Source: CAZVEV01 sp964625865 (GTDB taxonomy: Bacteria > Planctomycetota > Phycisphaerae > SM23-33). From it: 13,444 nt of DNA. This document shows positions 1 to 6,971 of the stretch, piece after piece (the stretch's first letter is position 1; each line of letters begins with the position of its first letter). A program made the position numbers and the translations under genes. The notes under the pieces were generated by a model. It ran no database searches. It saw only the letters and a program-made list of their open reading frames with translations, and was not told the DNA's origin. The DNA lies in the NCBI GenBank assembly GCA_964625865.1, contig CAZVEV010000155.1, forward strand, positions 1-13,444, read 5' to 3'.

Positions 1-33
1 CAAAGGATGCCCTCTCTTCATATCTTCATGGCT

Positions 34-94
34 TGACGCGAAGCGGCAACCACGTCTCGCCGAGGCGCTCCCACGTGGTTGCCGCTTCGCGTCA
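34..94. repeat. Perfect 22-bp inverted repeat (3' hairpin)
   Basis: Bases 34-55 and 73-94 are exact reverse complements (22 of 22) around a 17-base loop at 56-72. The structure begins 17 bases beyond the stop codon of the minus-strand lipoprotein gene that ends at 112. No T-rich tract follows on either strand, so it is not a canonical intrinsic terminator. It could still block 3' exonucleases or end transcription, or be a REP-like palindromic element. The arm contains ACGCGAAGCGG (36-46), matching ACGCGCAGCGG in the hairpin arm at 6894-6904 at 10 of 11 positions. Confidence 0.85.
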
Positions 95-111
95 GCCCAC
101 GGCACCCAAGC

Positions 112-1308
112 TCACCGAGTGACGATAGGCTCCGGCAGGCAGCGTCTCAGGGCTATCATCGCCATGGCAGTTCCGTAGCCCTGGTGGTAGTCGTACAACG
201 GGTAGTCCCACCACGAGCCGTCCTTCTCCTGGAGGGCCAGAAGGATCCGTGCGATCGACTGGCGGTGTGTGGCCCGCCGCTCGGGCGGGAGCACGCCGAT
301 GCAGCCGGCCCCGTAGAACATCCCGTAGTAGTAGAAGTACCCCGACACGTAGAACCACGACTCGTGCGGGACGGGCATCTTGCGGGCCCGGCTGAGCCAA
401 CCGTTGCGGTCGCTCAGGCGCGTGAGCCACTCGGCCAGCACGTCGTCGGTGATACGATCGTCGCCCCAGAGACGAAGCGCCAGATTGCAGACCTGGCTTC
501 GTCCGAGGCTGCCCGCCGCCCGGTTGATCTGGACCGCACGGTAGTTCTTGAGCGTCTCACTGTAGAGGTACGTGCTGTTGGGGTTGCGCTGGCGCTTCAG
601 GGCGTTAAGACCGCGGGTGATCAGTTGCTTCGGCAGGTCGATACCCGCCTGGCGTGCCTCGTGAAGGGCAATCAGCACCGTGGCGGTTGTGAACGACATG
701 CTGTGTGCCGTCGTGCGCTGGGTCTTGGCGTTGCGGTCGTAGTACCCCCACCCGCCGTTGAGACACTCGAATCGCTTGAGAAAGTCGACCTGTTCGGCGA
801 TCTGGCGGCGGATCTCGTCACGCCGCGCCGCGTCGTGGGCCTGGCGCGGAAGCATGCGCACCAGCGCGCGAATGCCGTACGCGTGCGTCCAGTTGTTGTA
901 GAGGCACTGCGAGGCTGTCCGGCGCACCTTGGGCAGCTCGGCCAGCAGATACGTCTCGCCGCGAGCCAGTGCGCCCGCGGCGGCCGGGTCGCCCAGGTCC
1001 GCCTCGATCAACGCCATCACGCACAGCGCCGTCACCGCCACGCGAAACGCCTGATGCGCGCCGGGCACCGGAGCGTAGATGTTGAGGCCCTTGGTCCGCC
1101 TGGCCGACCCCCATGACCCGTCGGCGTTCTGGTGGGCCACCAGGAACCGCGCCCCGCGCCGCAGGGCCGCGTCGATGTCCTCCGGCTCTGCCGACCGAGC
1201 AAGCTTCACCCCCGTGCCGCGCCGTTCCACCGGACCGGTAGCGCAGCCCGAAAGGGCCGTCAGCCCGCACGCCACGAGGGCTATCGCCAGCGTCCGCCGC
1301 ACAGCCAC
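112..1308 (-). CDS. Squalene-cyclase-like repeat lipoprotein
   Basis: This 398-residue protein starts at a GTG preceded by GGGAG six bases upstream. It has a lipoprotein signal peptide: a hydrophobic run at residues 7-19 and lipobox L-S-G-C with Cys22 as the predicted lipidation site. The mature part carries QW-type repeats of the prenyltransferase/squalene-oxidase alpha-alpha barrel fold: HQNADGSWG near 59-67, GGWGYYD at 185-191 and LQEKDGSWWDYP at 359-370. I see no DxDD motif as used by true squalene-hopene cyclases, so cyclase activity is unlikely; a binding or structural envelope role is inferred. Such repeat proteins are frequent in planctomycetes. The start overlaps the adaptor gene's TAG by one base, which implies translational coupling. 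The family assignment is fairly secure; the role is unknown. Confidence 0.85.
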   Translation of the reverse strand: MAVRRTLAIALVACGLTALSGCATGPVERRGTGVKLARSAEPEDIDAALRRGARFLVAHQNADGSWGSARRTKGLNIYAPVPGAHQAFRVAVTALCVMALIEADLGDPAAAGALARGETYLLAELPKVRRTASQCLYNNWTHAYGIRALVRMLPRQAHDAARRDEIRRQIAEQVDFLKRFECLNGGWGYYDRNAKTQRTTAHSMSFTTATVLIALHEARQAGIDLPKQLITRGLNALKRQRNPNSTYLYSETLKNYRAVQINRAAGSLGRSQVCNLALRLWGDDRITDDVLAEWLTRLSDRNGWLSRARKMPVPHESWFYVSGYFYYYGMFYGAGCIGVLPPERRATHRQSIARILLALQEKDGSWWDYPLYDYHQGYGTAMAMIALRRCLPEPIVTR

Positions 1309-2792
1309 TACTTACTCCCTTTCAGGAGGACTACGTCGCCCTCGGCCAGCCCCGAGAGGACCTCGGTCTTCCCGCCGCTGGTTCGCCCCACCGTGATCGA
1401 GCGCTGCTCGCGCCCGGCGGCGGTCTTGACGTCGACGACGCGCTTGTCCGCGTCGGCCGGGTCCGGCCTGACGGCGCCGGAAGGTACGGTCAGGGCGTCA
1501 GCCTTCTCATACGCCGTCAGCGTGACGCTGCACGTCATGCCGGGCATGACCGGCCCGCACGGACTGGTGACGTTGAGCTTCACGTCGTACTGTCCGCCGG
1601 GCAAGGGGGCGGTGAGGACCGACGCAACGGTGACCTTGAGCTTCTTGGAGGGAAAGCCGGTCGGCACGGCCCGCCCGCCCAGGCCGGCGCGAAGGGTGTG
1701 CAGGTCCTTCTCCGGCGCCGCGGCCCGCACGTTCAGCGAGGCCGGGTTCACGATGGTCATGATCACCTCGTCGGCCGCAACGGCTCCCTTGGGCGTAAGC
1801 TTGGCCAGCAGCGCCGGACTGGCCGACCACTTGCCCCGCACGCACCGACCGTAGTAGACGACTCCCGCCGCGGGCGCCTTGATCGTCATCTTCGCACGGT
1901 CGGCGGTCATGTGGCCCAGGTCCTTGACGGCCTTGGCGTGGTCGCGCTTCAGCTTCGCCACAGCCAGCCGCTTCTGGGCCAACTGGAGTGGCAGGAGGAT
2001 CTTCTGGCTGGCAAGCCCCTGGGCCATGTTCGTGCGGGCCTTCGCCCAGTCGTCCGCCTGGCGGGGCAGGTCGATCGTAAGGGTCCTCTCGGAAGCCGCC
2101 TTGATTTGCGCCAGGGACAGCTCGGCCCGCCGTACCGCGTCACGCTGGCGTCGCAGGACGATCTCCTCGGTGGCCTCGGTCAGGTCGTCGGCCTCGTACA
2201 TCTTCTTCAACTGGCGGAGTTCCTCCCTGGCGTACTCGAGGTAGTCCGTGCGGTTCTTGACGTCTTGGCGGGCGGCGGCCTCGCTCAGGGGGCGAGCAAC
2301 CTTGACGAACCGCTCGGCGTCCTCGCCGGTCCGCCGGTTGCCCTCGATCGACCGTGCCAGCGTCTGCGGCGTGGTTTCCTCGATGCGGCGCAGTTCCTCG
2401 ACAGCCGTCGCCAAGGCCAACCTGCCGGCTTCGGTGGCCGCCTGCTTGGCCTTGATGGCCAGGTCCACCTTCTCGGTATCGGCCTCGATCAGCACGTCGC
2501 CGGTCTTGACGCGCGTCCCGTGGGCGACGCATCGGGCAACCTTCAGCGACTTGAGCACTTCGCCTTCGAAGGCCACCTCCTTCATCGTGACGGCCTCGAA
2601 GACTCCACTCAGCTTGGCTTCCACGCGGAAAAGCCCCTTGGCCACCTTGTGCTCACGCGCGCCGGGCGCGGCCTTCGCCGCCGGGGCCGCAGGGGCCGAC
2701 ACGGACTGCGTCGTTGCCGACAAGATCCCCGCTGCAACCACCGCCACGAGAACCACGCTCCACGTCGTACCGCTGACTGCCACGCTTTTCAT
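1308..2792 (-). CDS. HlyD/RND-type periplasmic adaptor protein
   Basis: This is a 494-residue membrane-fusion (adaptor) protein of the kind that links an inner-membrane transporter to the outer membrane. The ATG at 2792 is chosen because GGAG lies seven bases upstream; the frame is open to 2858 but without comparable support. Residues 11-33 form a signal or anchor segment, followed by an Ala/Pro-rich linker. Residues 72-108 (GEVLKSL...GTRVKTGDVL) form the first lipoyl half. Residues about 112-295 are long charged helices, the coiled-coil hairpin. MTIKAPAAGVVYYGR (302-316) is the second lipoyl half. A beta-barrel follows, with PGMTCSVTL at 417-425 and VPSGAV at 436-441 typical of RND adaptors, and the end (GLAEGDVVLLKG) is also family-typical. 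No permease or outer-membrane channel gene is in view; a partner left of the window is possible but unproven. The substrate cannot be told. Confidence 0.87.
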   Translation of the reverse strand: MKSVAVSGTTWSVVLVAVVAAGILSATTQSVSAPAAPAAKAAPGAREHKVAKGLFRVEAKLSGVFEAVTMKEVAFEGEVLKSLKVARCVAHGTRVKTGDVLIEADTEKVDLAIKAKQAATEAGRLALATAVEELRRIEETTPQTLARSIEGNRRTGEDAERFVKVARPLSEAAARQDVKNRTDYLEYAREELRQLKKMYEADDLTEATEEIVLRRQRDAVRRAELSLAQIKAASERTLTIDLPRQADDWAKARTNMAQGLASQKILLPLQLAQKRLAVAKLKRDHAKAVKDLGHMTADRAKMTIKAPAAGVVYYGRCVRGKWSASPALLAKLTPKGAVAADEVIMTIVNPASLNVRAAAPEKDLHTLRAGLGGRAVPTGFPSKKLKVTVASVLTAPLPGGQYDVKLNVTSPCGPVMPGMTCSVTLTAYEKADALTVPSGAVRPDPADADKRVVDVKTAAGREQRSITVGRTSGGKTEVLSGLAEGDVVLLKGSK

Positions 2793-2825
2793 ACCTACAC
2801 TCCGATCTCGGTTTGCCAATTCGCC

Positions 2826-2842
2826 CCGGCCCGTGCGGCCGG
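2826..2842. other. Small GC hairpin in adaptor 5' leader
   Basis: CCGGCC (2826-2831) and GGCCGG (2837-2842) are complementary around a five-base loop. The hairpin lies between the candidate minus-strand promoter and the adaptor start at 2792, so it would sit in the mRNA leader. In GC-rich DNA a six-base stem can arise by chance, and a regulatory role is only a possibility. Confidence 0.3.
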
Positions 2843-2854
2843 TTACTGACACCC

Positions 2855-2882
2855 ACAATATCGATACCTACTGAATCTGCAA
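2855..2882 (-). promoter_or_regulatory. Candidate sigma-70 promoter, adaptor operon
   Basis: On the minus strand TTGCAG (2882-2877) and TATTGT (2860-2855) are separated by 16 bases, each matching four of six consensus positions. Transcription would begin near 2848, giving a leader of about 55 bases before the adaptor ATG at 2792. The region is AT-richer than its surroundings and lies between divergent genes, where promoters are expected. Confidence 0.4.
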
Positions 2883-2913
2883 GTTCCTGCCTCGCTGAAG
2901 CTTTGCGAATCGC

Positions 2914-2942
2914 TTGCCTGATCGAATCGAACGACGTAAGAT
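2914..2942 (+). promoter_or_regulatory. Candidate sigma-70 promoter, sulfatase unit
   Basis: TTGCCT (2914-2919) and TAAGAT (2937-2942) are separated by exactly 17 bases, each matching four of six consensus positions. The start of transcription would be near 2949, about 48 bases before the sulfatase GTG at 2998. A direct repeat CGAATCG at 2906-2912 and 2923-2929 flanks and overlaps the -35 area and could be an activator or repressor site, though this is weak. Confidence 0.42.
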
Positions 2943-2997
2943 AAGATGAGTCGTTCGGTTCCATTCATCATAGGGATTGCCTTTCAGGAGAAGGACC

Positions 2998-4323
2998 GTG
3001 AACGTAGTGCTGATCGTCGCCGACAGGTGGCGGCGGGACCATATGGGATGCTACGGCAACGACTGGATCCGTACGCCGAGCGTCGATGAACTGGCCAAGA
3101 TGGGCACGGTGTTCGAGAACTGCAACTTCGGCTCCTACCCGACCCTGCCCTGCCGAAACGACATCCTGACCGGGCGGTACGAGTTCCCGTGGCGCGGCTG
3201 GGGCGGGCCCGATAAGGACGCTGTGACCCTCTCGGGCCTGGTCAGCAAGAGCGACCGGGTCGCGTATCTCATCACGGACGTGTACCACCACTGGCGCCGC
3301 GGGGGGGGCACGTTCTGGTGGGACTTCACGGGATTTGAACTTGTTCGCGGTCAGGAGCGCGACGGGTGGATCACCGACACGGACCTGAAGATCAAGTATC
3401 CCGCGCCGCAGTATGAGCAAGACGACTCGACGATCGGTCCGCACCTGAAGAACGCCAAGTTCTCCCGCCACCGCGAGGAGGACTGGTTCGCCCCCAAGGT
3501 CTTCTCGCAGGCCTGCCGCTGGATCAAGCACAACAGGAAGCACAAGAACTTCTTCCTGATGGTCGACGCGTTCGACCCGCACGAGCCGTGGGACCCGCCC
3601 CGGTCGTACGTGAGCTATTACGGCAATCCCACGTTCGAGGGCAATGAGTACGTCGCGCCGACGTACGGCCCCGTCGAAGGCTACCTCACCGAAGAGGAAT
3701 TCAAGCACGTCCAGGCCCTGTACGCCGCGGAAGTCACGATGGTCGACCGTTGGATCGGCAAGCTGGTTAACCAGATCAAGCATGCCAAACTCCTGGACAA
3801 GACGATGATTATCGTCACAAGCGACCACGGCACGTACAACGGAGACCACGGCCTGGTGGGCAAGAACAGGCAGTTGTACCGCTGCCTGTCGCACACGCCG
3901 ATGGTGGTGTGGCACCCGGAGTTTGCCCACGGCAAGCGGCTGGAGAATATCGTTCAGCCGGTGGACCTGTTCCCGACGATCCTCGAGGCGGTGGGGCTCG
4001 ACGTGCCGGACGATATTCACGGGCGCAGTTGGCTGGGCGCACTGGAAGCCGACGGCGAGGGCGATTCGCGCGATGCGGCCCTGTTCGGCTGGCACGACCA
4101 GTGGTGCAACGTGACCGACGGCAGGTACGTCCTGCACCGGCCGCTTGGCGATGACGACGAGACCATGCTGTTCGACCTGGAGAAGGACCCGGGCGAAGAG
4201 AACAATCTGGCCAAGTCCAAGGCCAAGGCCAAGCAGTTGTCGCGAATGAGCGCTCTCCTGCTGGACAAACTCAAAGAGATCGATGCGCCCGCAGAGCTGA
4301 TCGCGAAACTCGCATCCTCGTAA
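2998..4323 (+). CDS. Sulfatase-superfamily hydrolase with Thr at nucleophile site
   Basis: This 441-residue enzyme belongs to the alkaline phosphatase/sulfatase superfamily. The GTG at 2998 is preferred because AGGAG lies seven bases upstream and the protein then begins MNVVLIVADRW, as sulfatases do; the TTG at 2977 is poorly supported. Visible motifs are Asp9 (metal ligand position), DPHEPWDPP at 193-201 with His195, SDHG with Asp276/His277, and GDHGLVGKN at 282-290 with His284 and Lys289. At the position of the CxPxR/SxPxR signature the sequence reads T49-L-P-C-R53, so no Cys or Ser is available for conversion to formylglycine. Thr nucleophiles are known in relatives such as nucleotide pyrophosphatases and lipoteichoic acid synthase, so phosphodiesterase or another esterase activity is possible. 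There is no signal peptide, so it is probably cytoplasmic. A run of eight G at 3301-3308 encodes three Gly. It lies 77 bases upstream of a phosphoesterase gene, which fits a shared ester-degrading function. Confidence 0.86.
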   Translation: MNVVLIVADRWRRDHMGCYGNDWIRTPSVDELAKMGTVFENCNFGSYPTLPCRNDILTGRYEFPWRGWGGPDKDAVTLSGLVSKSDRVAYLITDVYHHWRRGGGTFWWDFTGFELVRGQERDGWITDTDLKIKYPAPQYEQDDSTIGPHLKNAKFSRHREEDWFAPKVFSQACRWIKHNRKHKNFFLMVDAFDPHEPWDPPRSYVSYYGNPTFEGNEYVAPTYGPVEGYLTEEEFKHVQALYAAEVTMVDRWIGKLVNQIKHAKLLDKTMIIVTSDHGTYNGDHGLVGKNRQLYRCLSHTPMVVWHPEFAHGKRLENIVQPVDLFPTILEAVGLDVPDDIHGRSWLGALEADGEGDSRDAALFGWHDQWCNVTDGRYVLHRPLGDDDETMLFDLEKDPGEENNLAKSKAKAKQLSRMSALLLDKLKEIDAPAELIAKLASS

Positions 4324-4400
4324 GGCGGCTGCCCCATCGCCAGGACGGTGTTCGCCCGCCCCCGCGGCGCCCGCCGCGTACAAGACAAGAGAGTCCCCGC

Positions 4401-5333
4401 ATGCCCATTCACATGACACCACTGACGCGTCGGGAGTTTGTAACGACCTCGCTGGCCGCCGGAGCGGGCCTGCTGACGCTGCGAACCGCCTCGGCCGCCC
4501 AAGACGCCCCGAAAGTCGACCCGGACAGCTTCGCCCTGCTGTCAGACACGCATATCCCCCCCAAAGACACGACCTCCGCACGCGGCGTGAACATGTCGAC
4601 GAACCTCAAGAAGACGGTAGCCCAACTGGTGGCGATGAAGACGCGTCCGGCCGGGGTGCTGGTCTCCGGCGACTGCGCGTTCAACGTCGGGCAGGCCGAC
4701 GACTACAAGAACCTCGCCGCCCTCGTCGCCCCGCTGGGCCAGGCCAAGCTGCCCCTCCACATGGCGCTGGGCAACCACGATCATCGCGAGCGGTTCACCG
4801 CGCAGTTCAAGGCCGCACGCACCGATGCGGCGACCGTGACCGGCAAGCACGTATCGATCGTCGAAGCCGCCCGGACCAACTGGGTCCTGCTCGACTCGCT
4901 GTACAAGACCAACGATCCGGCCGGCGTGCTGGGCGAGGGGCAACTGGCGTGGCTGGCCAAGGCGCTCGACGCGCGCAGGGACAAGCCCGCGATCGTAGTG
5001 GCGCATCACAATCCGTTCTGGGGCAAGATCGGCAAGCGACGGGTGATGTTCCTCAAGGACACCGCCGCCCTGTTCGATGTCCTGGCCTCACGGCCGCATG
5101 TGAAGGCCTACGTGTATGGGCATACGCACAGATGGGGCGTGGCACAACGCAACGGACTGCACCTGATCAACCTGCCGACAACAGCCTACCTGTTCAAGAA
5201 GGACGAGCCCAGCGGGTGGGTCGGCGCGCAGCTTCGCGACGGCGGGGTCACGCTGCGCCCGCACTGCCACGACCCGAAGCACACCGTCCACGGCAAGGAG
5301 TTCAAGCTCACCTGGCGGGCGGACAAGGCGTAG
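4401..5333 (+). CDS. Tat-exported calcineurin-like metallophosphoesterase
   Basis: This 310-residue protein starts with a twin-arginine signal: T-R10-R11-E-F-V, a hydrophobic stretch at 17-27 and a likely AxA cleavage site at 30-32. The mature protein has the ordered metal-binding motifs of the calcineurin-like fold: D49-T-H51, G90-D91, G124-N-H-D127, A201-H-H203 and G240-H-T-H243. Such enzymes hydrolyse phosphate mono- or diesters with two metal ions; the substrate is not predictable here. Folding in the cytoplasm before Tat export is usual for metalloenzymes. The upstream GAGAG is a modest ribosome site; Met5 is a possible alternative start. The gene follows the sulfatase-like gene on the same strand with a 77-base gap holding only a short GC hairpin (4363-4378), so co-transcription is likely. 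Confidence 0.87.
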   Translation: MPIHMTPLTRREFVTTSLAAGAGLLTLRTASAAQDAPKVDPDSFALLSDTHIPPKDTTSARGVNMSTNLKKTVAQLVAMKTRPAGVLVSGDCAFNVGQADDYKNLAALVAPLGQAKLPLHMALGNHDHRERFTAQFKAARTDAATVTGKHVSIVEAARTNWVLLDSLYKTNDPAGVLGEGQLAWLAKALDARRDKPAIVVAHHNPFWGKIGKRRVMFLKDTAALFDVLASRPHVKAYVYGHTHRWGVAQRNGLHLINLPTTAYLFKKDEPSGWVGAQLRDGGVTLRPHCHDPKHTVHGKEFKLTWRADKA

Positions 5334-5350
5334 CGTAGTGCCGTGGCACC
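5333..5350 (+). repeat. Partial copy of the 6930-6962 hairpin arm
   Basis: The 18 bases immediately after the phosphoesterase stop codon (GCGTAGTGCCGTGGCACC) match 6945-6962 (GCGTAGGACCGTGGCACC) at 16 of 18 positions. The match overlaps the last base of the TAG stop. No clean complementary arm follows; only a weak TGCCAC near 5403-5408 could pair with GTGGCA. It may be a decayed or half copy of the same palindromic element. A chance match cannot be excluded without a genome-wide count. Confidence 0.5.
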
Positions 5351-5516
5351 GCAGAGAGCCATGCCCCCACCGGCCCACCCCCGTAGCCGCCCCGTAGCCG
5401 CATGCCACAGCTTCGGACGACCCCTACCCCCTCGGCCGGGAGATCGTCGCTCAGGCCGCGGCCTCGTGCGTGCCAGACGGGTCCGGCGCCCGGCGCGACC
5501 GACCCCGGGCGCAGAC
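5351..5516. other. Intergenic, no gene recognised
   Basis: This GC-rich stretch lies between the convergent phosphoesterase and beta-propeller genes, before the double palindrome at 5517-5590. It holds short open frames in several phases, but none has a ribosome site joined to a plausible protein. Repeated CCGTAGCCGC-like words occur near 5380-5402. I see no promoter or RNA gene here. Confidence 0.5.
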
Positions 5517-5590
5517 GTAGGGCGTGCAACTCGTTGCACGCGGAATGGGTGTGCTATTCATTCCGCGTGCAACAAAGTTGCACGCCCTAC
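5517..5590. repeat. Nested double palindrome between convergent genes
   Basis: Bases 5517-5547 and 5559-5590 form a long inverted repeat (about 29 paired bases with one small internal mismatch/bulge) around an 11-base loop. Each arm is itself a palindrome: GCGTGCAAC-TC-GTTGCACGC at 5522-5541 and GCGTGCAAC-AAA-GTTGCACGC at 5565-5585. The sequence can therefore form either one long hairpin or two tandem hairpins, or extrude as a cruciform. It lies 27 bases beyond the stop of the minus-strand propeller gene and about 180 bases beyond the phosphoesterase stop, so it may end both transcripts. No T-tract follows on either side. Confidence 0.85.
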
Positions 5591-5617
5591 CAACGTCCGT
5601 ATCTACTTGTGGCTGGA

Positions 5618-6736
5618 CTACTTCCAGAACATCAGCGTGTCCAGGAACCCGCCGCCGAGTTGGATCACGGAGATCGTCTGCGGGGCATCGGGCTTGTTGC
5701 CATCGAACAGCAGGTCGATGTTCGCGATCAACAGCTTGTCGCCGAAGACGCAGACCTCCGACGGCTTGTCCAGGGCCCCGCCCTCGCCCGTGCCGATCGG
5801 GTTCTGGGCCAGCGTCGTCACCTTGCCGCTGGCGGGGCAGACCTTATGAATGGCGTTGCCCACGAAGTCCGCGACGAGAATCGCGCCGCTCATGGGGCAG
5901 ATCTTCATCCCGTCAGTGCTCTGCATGCCGTCCAGCTTGGCCACCACCCGGCGCGACAGTTCCATGCCCGTCTCCGGGTGGATCCTGAACGCCAGGATCT
6001 CGGCATCGCCGAAGTTGCAGACGTAGAGGATGCAGCCGCACGGGCTGAAGGCCATGCCGTTGGCCCCGACGGGCCAGCCCATGGAGACGGTGTGGAACTT
6101 CAGGATGATGTGCTCGTCGGTCATGTCGGTCTTCAGGGCGATCGGCGCGTCGGCCTTCAGGTCCGAAATCTTGAACCGGTACACGCCGCTGATCAGCGGC
6201 CAGGACCCCGCGTTCATCATCGTCTCGGTCACGTAAACGTACTCGCCCTTGCAGGAAACCGCGTTGGACATCTGGAACCCGGTGACGACCGGCTCGACCC
6301 TGACGGCCTTGCCGTCCTTCATCACCACGCGAAGCAGGCGCGAGACGTTCTTCTCCTGGCTGACGAACGTCTGGTTGTCGGCCACGTAGAGGTTCCCGTC
6401 GTCGGCAATCGCGACACCCAGCGGCGCGGCGCCCTTGCCGGTGGCGGGACAGTCGGGCAGTTCGACAATCGGCGTGAGGCTGTACTTGCCGTCCGCGCAC
6501 GTGATCCGCAGCAACTGGGCCTTCTTGGCGTCGTTCTGCAGGTTCAGCATCGAGATGATGACGCTGCCGTCCGACGGATCATTGACCATGCCGTCGGGCG
6601 TGTCATAGCCCGCCTCCGTCAGGTTGATCGCAATCGTCGGGGTCCGGAGGCCGGACCCGCAGCCGGCAAGGAGACCCGCAATCGCAAGACTCGCTACCAG
6701 GAAGCCAAGGGAGGTACGTCTGTTCGTTCGTCGCAT
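5618..6736 (-). CDS. Beta-propeller (SMP-30/NHL-like) lipoprotein
   Basis: A 372-residue lipoprotein. The ATG at 6736 is chosen because AAGGAG lies six bases upstream; an in-frame ATG at 6751 would add five residues. The signal peptide has RRTNRR, a hydrophobic core at 10-24 and lipobox L-L-A-G-C26. The mature part shows repeated propeller blades: GVAIADDGNLYVADN at 107-121, GANGMAFSPCGCILYVCN at 224-241, STDGMKICPMSGAILVADF at 273-291 and PSEVCVFGDKLLIAN at 325-339. N227 and D276 sit in NGM and TDGM contexts like the metal-binding Asn and Asp of SMP-30/gluconolactonases; the family's N-terminal Glu ligand is not obvious, so lactonase activity is uncertain. Binding or sensing at the membrane is equally possible. 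It appears to be monocistronic, with its own candidate promoter upstream and a palindrome downstream. Confidence 0.82.
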   Translation of the reverse strand: MRRTNRRTSLGFLVASLAIAGLLAGCGSGLRTPTIAINLTEAGYDTPDGMVNDPSDGSVIISMLNLQNDAKKAQLLRITCADGKYSLTPIVELPDCPATGKGAAPLGVAIADDGNLYVADNQTFVSQEKNVSRLLRVVMKDGKAVRVEPVVTGFQMSNAVSCKGEYVYVTETMMNAGSWPLISGVYRFKISDLKADAPIALKTDMTDEHIILKFHTVSMGWPVGANGMAFSPCGCILYVCNFGDAEILAFRIHPETGMELSRRVVAKLDGMQSTDGMKICPMSGAILVADFVGNAIHKVCPASGKVTTLAQNPIGTGEGGALDKPSEVCVFGDKLLIANIDLLFDGNKPDAPQTISVIQLGGGFLDTLMFWK

Positions 6737-6825
6737 CGTGTGCTCCTTCATCTAGCCACAACTCGAAGACTTGATCCTGCCGCCACTCCCCACGAGAGCC
6801 GCGACGAGAATCCTTTACCGAGGAG

Positions 6826-6854
6826 ATTTAATCAGGCCCTGCGGGCAATTGCAA
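6826..6854 (-). promoter_or_regulatory. Candidate promoter of the propeller gene
   Basis: On the minus strand TTGCAA (6854-6849) and TTAAAT (6831-6826) are 17 bases apart, each with four of six consensus matches. Transcription would start near 6819, giving a leader of about 80 bases. The site lies between the long hairpin at 6880-6962 and the gene and is locally AT-rich. Confidence 0.38.
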
Positions 6855-6879
6855 CGACTTATCGGTTCGGAAATCACGC

Positions 6880-6962
6880 GGTGCCACGGTCCTACGCGCA
6901 GCGGAGGGCCGTGTGGACGTGCAGCCGGTACGGCCCTTCGCTGCGCGTAGGACCGTGGCACC
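6880..6962. repeat. 33-bp-arm hairpin element
   Basis: Bases 6880-6912 and 6930-6962 are inverted copies matching at 32 of 33 positions; the single difference would be a G-T pair in one strand. The loop is 17 bases (6913-6929), the same length as in the hairpin at 34-94. It begins nine bases past the stop of the minus-strand metalloprotease gene and lies upstream of the propeller gene promoter. There is no U-tract. It may insulate the two genes, protect the 3' end of the protease mRNA, or be a palindromic mobile repeat. Confidence 0.88.
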
Positions 6963-6971
6963 CGGTTGTCT

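Noticed and set aside
79..1116. Plus-strand open frame opposite the squalene-cyclase-like gene
   Set aside because: It begins inside the hairpin at 34-94 and lacks protein motifs; the minus strand has QW repeats and a lipobox.
4363..4378. Terminator between the sulfatase-like and phosphoesterase genes
   Set aside because: It has only a six-base GC stem with no T-tract in GC-rich DNA, so read-through is expected.
2968..4581. Long open frame on the minus strand opposite the sulfatase and phosphoesterase genes
   Set aside because: It is a high-GC shadow: the plus strand carries intact enzyme motifs and a ribosome site, while this frame gives a composition-biased protein with no recognisable domain.
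5517..5590. CRISPR-like repeats, from the repeated GTGCAAC words
   Set aside because: The copies form inverted, nested palindromes with 2-11-base gaps; there are no direct repeats with unique spacers of about 30 bases.
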